Shown: positions 22,324 to 25,000 of the stretch, piece after piece
Layout of the letters: every line of letters starts with the position of its first letter
Numbering within the stretch: position 1 is the first letter of the stretch
IMG/VR virus record: IMGVR_UViG_3300051212_000757
Location: 1 to 25,000 of that record
Strand: one strand, 5' to 3'
Source of the DNA: a virus
DNA length: 25,000 bases
Position numbers and translations under genes: made by a program
The notes under the pieces: generated by a model
Seen by the model: only the letters and a program-made list of their open reading frames with translations
Told to the model about the DNA's origin: nothing
Database searches by the model: none

Positions 22324-22743
22324 TTATCCTAAGTTAGTAGAACTTGTAACCTGATCTGTTACAGTTATACTTCCAGTCATTAAAGTTATAACCATTGGAT
22401 AATCTCCGCCATTGGCTGGTTTACTTACCTGAACATCATATATATATGTTTTTGCGGGATCTAAATATGAGGCATCTTCTGGTCTTATAGCACATGTTAC
22501 ATATGTTTTGTCATTAGAAATTTTAGCATAGCATCTATGATATCCAGTGGCAGAATCTCCACCTCTTGTTTCTGCAAATGCAAAAATTGCACTATCAAAA
22601 TCAGCAGTTGCTGGATTGCTATCATCATCATAAACAAATGGAGATAAAGAGTATGCATCTCCGTCTGATTGTTTTGGATATACCCTAAACTCATAGGTGT
22701 CACCCTTGTAGTAATTTATATTATATGTTCCTGGAAATGCCAT
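22324..22743 (-). CDS. Baseplate BppU-N-like small protein (second copy)
   Basis: 139 residues. YYKGDTYEFRVYPKQSDGDAYSL opening (11-33), a FDSAIFAFAETRGG segment and a closing YIYDVQVSKP...YPMVITLMTGSITVTDQVT, the same order as the 14213-14617 protein. It contains an insertion with acidic residues. Predicted leaderless: TGGTATAAT ends exactly 6 bases before the ATG and there is no ribosome site. Confidence 0.7.
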   Translation of the reverse strand: MAFPGTYNINYYKGDTYEFRVYPKQSDGDAYSLSPFVYDDDSNPATADFDSAIFAFAETRGGDSATGYHRCYAKISNDKTYVTCAIRPEDASYLDPAKTYIYDVQVSKPANGGDYPMVITLMTGSITVTDQVTSSTNLG

Positions 22744-22749
22744 GGATTT

Positions 22750-22758
22750 ATTATACCA
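22750..22758 (-). promoter_or_regulatory. Extended -10 promoter, predicted leaderless start for 22324-22743
   Basis: TGGTATAAT, then AAATCC, then ATG at 22743. The -10 overlaps the stop of the upstream gene (GTG GTA TAA, 22758-22751). Confidence 0.62.
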
Positions 22759-23470
22759 CGCTGACGTATATAGAATTCATAACAACTGTAGAGTCATAGT
22801 CAGTTCTAATTTGCGGTACCGCTCCAGATGACCACATAGCATTGTCCTCAATAAAGAAATGCTGTGTTACATACATATTATATACATATTGATATTTTAA
22901 AGATGCTACAAACTGTGAAATTTCGGTGGTAGATTTAGGGAAAAACGTTCTAATCCAAGTTTCTGTATTATTACTATATGTTGTCAACTCAAAATTATAA
23001 GTAACAAATACTTGTGATCCTATCTTTAAACCATGAAAATTAAGCATTCTTTGATGCTCATTCCATAAACTTGTACATCCTTCTGGCAGATATTTTTCGT
23101 TTGTATTGCTACCCTTTGAATCTACCCAAACACTGACCCATCCATCTTCGCCTTGATTTGCACCTAATTTTATTTCTTTTCTATCTTTATTAAAATATGC
23201 TGCCCAACCAGCCTGTTGTCCAGACGAAGACAAGGAACTTAGACCATCTTTGCCAGGTGTGCCTCTCTCGCCTTTGGGGCCTTGAATCCCGTCTTTTCCT
23301 GTTGCACCTTGAGGTCCAGGTACCCCAGCAGGTCCTTGTGGTCCCATTGGGCCAGGGACAGGAACATAATTAATTAAAACATCAGTATTAGTAGTTTGAG
23401 TTTCTACAACCTGTGCAGCATAACTTGATTTTTTACTATTTGGAAAATCCATGGACTTAGATATTGCCAT
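22751..23470 (-). CDS. Collagen-like tail-fibre protein
   Basis: 239 residues. A mixed N-terminus is followed by Gly-X-Y triplets (about 40-75, with [19 protein letters not shown] and TPGKDG), rich in Pro and Lys at the Y and X sites, the kind of stretch that hydroxylases and glycosyltransferases modify in animal and some viral collagens. A beta-rich C-terminal domain (about 84-239, with [11 protein letters not shown]) follows, probably a trimeric tip. TAGGA precedes the ATG, overlapping the upstream stop. Confidence 0.83.
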   Translation of the reverse strand: MAISKSMDFPNSKKSSYAAQVVETQTTNTDVLINYVPVPGPMGPQGPAGVPGPQGATGKDGIQGPKGERGTPGKDGLSSLSSSGQQAGWAAYFNKDRKEIKLGANQGEDGWVSVWVDSKGSNTNEKYLPEGCTSLWNEHQRMLNFHGLKIGSQVFVTYNFELTTYSNNTETWIRTFFPKSTTEISQFVASLKYQYVYNMYVTQHFFIEDNAMWSSGAVPQIRTDYDSTVVMNSIYVSVV

Positions 23471-23479
23471 GCTTTATTC

Positions 23480-23956
23480 CTACCAGTTACCGCTTGCCCA
23501 GTTTATTCGTTTCCAGATAATAGCAGTTCCATCTGTATAATCTTCTACGCAAATATATAAATGAGTTTCATCATATTTAATATCGTTTTTTAAATCTCCT
23601 GAAGATCCATGATGCGTTGAAGGAACTGCTCCTTCTTCATAATTAAAACTTCCAGCAGGTCCTGGTTCTCCTTGAGGTCCTTGAGCACCTGGTGATGCAA
23701 CTGTTGTCCAATATGTTGGATCTGTCGGGATATACCCTGGATTTGGCTCACCTATTCTATAATATGTTCCACCAGAAAAAGTAACAACATCACCAATATT
23801 ATAATCTGCTCCGTTGTCATATTCGCCAACAAAGTTCCATAATGCATCTGCACCTGTAGCACCTGTAGCACCAGTTGCACCTGTGGCACCTGTGGCACCT
23901 GTATCTCCTTGTGGACCTGGTGCTCCTGGCATAGGAACAATTTTAATAACTGCCAT
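23480..23956 (-). CDS. Collagen-like protein with a carbohydrate-binding-like domain
   Basis: 158 residues. Gly-X-Y triplets at about 11-36 (PGAPGPQGD, then GAT repeats), a domain WNFVGEYDNGADYNIGDVVTFSGGTYYR (about 40-85) resembling the CBM5/12-type chitin-binding fold, a second short collagen stretch (about 88-104, GAQGPQGEPGP), then a C-terminal beta region ending RINWASGNW. Probably a short fibre that binds a surface sugar. AGGAGG lies ahead of the ATG, which also overlaps the upstream stop (TAATG). Confidence 0.83.
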   Translation of the reverse strand: MAVIKIVPMPGAPGPQGDTGATGATGATGATGATGADALWNFVGEYDNGADYNIGDVVTFSGGTYYRIGEPNPGYIPTDPTYWTTVASPGAQGPQGEPGPAGSFNYEEGAVPSTHHGSSGDLKNDIKYDETHLYICVEDYTDGTAIIWKRINWASGNW

Positions 23957-24351
23957 TATAAAGTACCTCCTGGTGTAATATCACCAATAACATATATAGT
24001 TCCAACAACTGGAGTCCATACGATATCCTGAGTTGTATCTGGAATAATTACCTGAAGATCAAATGGTAATTCTGCAACATTTGACAAGTACCCAGTTCCC
24101 CAATTTTTTGTAATAGATGGTAAACCAGTAATAGTAACAAATCCATCTCCAGGTTCACAATCTAATGCATCCAAAACATTTCCTGATTGATCATACGCTG
24201 TAGAAAGATATGTCCAGCCAGTTGTATTGTAGTAGGTAACTTCGTCGTCTTCATAAAACTCTACTCTTAATACAGCAGTATCTCCACGAACGACTCTCCA
24301 CTGTATTGTTACAGGGTCTGCACCAAAAATTTCAGGTCCGCACATTGTCAT
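23956..24351 (-). CDS. Baseplate BppU-N-like small protein (third copy)
   Basis: 131 residues. WRVVRGDTAVLRVEFYEDDEV (18-38), a central beta/Asp region, and a closing FDLQVIIPDTTQDIVWTPVVGTIYVIGDIT, in the same order as the 14213-14617 protein. The ATG at 24351 has no ribosome site; a second ATG at 24345 is possible. It is first in its transcription block, behind an extended -10. Confidence 0.7.
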   Translation of the reverse strand: MTMCGPEIFGADPVTIQWRVVRGDTAVLRVEFYEDDEVTYYNTTGWTYLSTAYDQSGNVLDALDCEPGDGFVTITGLPSITKNWGTGYLSNVAELPFDLQVIIPDTTQDIVWTPVVGTIYVIGDITPGGTL

Positions 24352-24360
24352 AATAAAAGA

Positions 24361-24369
24361 ATTATACCA
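24361..24369 (-). promoter_or_regulatory. Extended -10 promoter, predicted near-leaderless start for 23956-24351
   Basis: TGGTATAAT, nine bases (TCTTTTATT), then ATG at 24351. The start would fall within about three bases of the ATG. No -35 match. Confidence 0.55.
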
Positions 24370-24374
24370 TTAAA

Positions 24375-24986
24375 TTAGCGATGATCTGGGTCTATGTAGC
24401 CAGATCTACCGATAATGTCCCAATATATTTTAGAGTAAACAAATCCAGCAAATACTACTCTCTCATTACCAAAAACCTCTTCCACAGCATGGCTATACTC
24501 TTCTGTTGCTGGAAAAACCATAAGAGTGTTTTTCTTAGGCTTTATTTTAACTGGTTTATGCTGAAAAACTAATTCTCCACCTTCGTAATCATCATTGAAA
24601 TAAAGTACAACGCCTAAAGTAATCCATCTTGATTCATAGTCGCACTCTGGGTGGTTCTCATAGTGCCAAGATAGCGCATGACCTCCAACCTTTTCGCATT
24701 GTGGGCATTCACATTTTTCTGGCTTCGGCAAATACTTTGTGAGCATTCTTCTTCTTCTAAACTTTTGGGTTTCATTATCAAGAACAGATGCAATTCTGCC
24801 TTCTACTGTTTTTTCAAAATAGTTCTTATCTTCTAAACTTTTAAAGCGGGATATTAAAATATTTTTATGATAATCATCTCTCTCTGACTCCCACTTTACA
24901 TCCATATCAAGTATTGTTTTTGCTTCTTCATCAGAAATAAAATTGTCTATATAGAATATGTTTTCTTCTAAGTATGTCTTTTCCAT
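24375..24986 (-). CDS. 2OG-Fe(II) oxygenase with an unusual iron motif and a Cys pair
   Basis: 203 residues. Core YFNDDYEGGELVF (129-141), KPKKNTLMVFPA (149-160), distal His166 (SHAVEE) and Arg176 are normal for the family. The usual HxD is absent: the region reads WHYENHPECD, so the ligands could be His108/Glu110 or His112/Glu114 (the latter fits the spacing to the YFND block better). Just before it, CECPQC (92-97) and Cys115 could bind metal. GGAGG sits 5 bases before the ATG. It opens the leftward run. Whether the enzyme is active is open. Confidence 0.8.
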   Translation of the reverse strand: MEKTYLEENIFYIDNFISDEEAKTILDMDVKWESERDDYHKNILISRFKSLEDKNYFEKTVEGRIASVLDNETQKFRRRRMLTKYLPKPEKCECPQCEKVGGHALSWHYENHPECDYESRWITLGVVLYFNDDYEGGELVFQHKPVKIKPKKNTLMVFPATEEYSHAVEEVFGNERVVFAGFVYSKIYWDIIGRSGYIDPDHR

Positions 24987-25000
24987 TTACCCTCCAAAAT

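Noticed and set aside
1-25000. tRNA, rRNA, integrase, transposase, attachment site or replication origin
   Set aside because: Looked for on both strands by eye; nothing convincing seen.

Overview
This window looks like the late/tail region of an AT-rich tailed double-stranded DNA phage. The signs are phage fibre architecture (major-tropism-determinant-like N-terminus, collagen-like GXY stretches, repeated 'LDTLNELAAAIGDD' blocks, baseplate-BppU-like small proteins), a single secreted lysozyme-like lysin, tight gene packing with stop/start overlaps such as TAATG, and a class II ribonucleotide reductase. The lysin and fibre types, the class II reductase and many apparently leaderless starts would fit a phage of an actinobacterium (for example a low-GC freshwater lineage), but the host is inference.

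Layout, in the direction of transcription (almost everything is on the minus strand, so read right to left): 24986-24375 is a 2-oxoglutarate/Fe(II) (2OG) oxygenase. 24351-19584 holds fibre and baseplate-like proteins, including two collagen-like ones. 19576-17924 is a 550-residue PASTA-like, Pro-Thr-repeat, Cys-rich protein. 17892-15818 has small beta proteins, a zinc-ribbon protein, a divergent 2OG oxygenase and a GlcNAc-type glycosyltransferase. 15258-15821 is the only plus-strand gene, a signal-peptide lysozyme-like protein with its own promoter and terminator. 15150-7836 is a second fibre block, including a fibronectin-III protein ending in a 108-residue Phe-Phe-Pro repeat. 7807-727 is a dense block of seven 2OG oxygenases mixed with two related proteins of unknown function and one unrelated unknown. 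636-1 is the 5' part of a class II ribonucleotide reductase that runs off the window.

Three things stand out. First, nine 2OG oxygenases lie in 25 kb beside proline-rich virion-type proteins (collagen-like, (PT)n, (FFP)n) and a glycosyltransferase resembling the family that adds GlcNAc to hydroxyproline on eukaryotic Skp1. This suggests, but does not prove, a phage pathway that hydroxylates and glycosylates its own fibre proteins. Second, part of the oxygenase block is a duplicated two-gene module (2OG oxygenase plus DUF6065-like protein). Third, most transcription starts look like extended -10 promoters (TGNTATAAT) without a clear -35. Several sit exactly 6 bases before an ATG, predicting leaderless mRNAs, and several overlap the stop codon of the preceding gene.

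No tRNA, rRNA, CRISPR array, integrase, transposase or insertion sequence was seen. No stretch over 300 bases lacks a gene.
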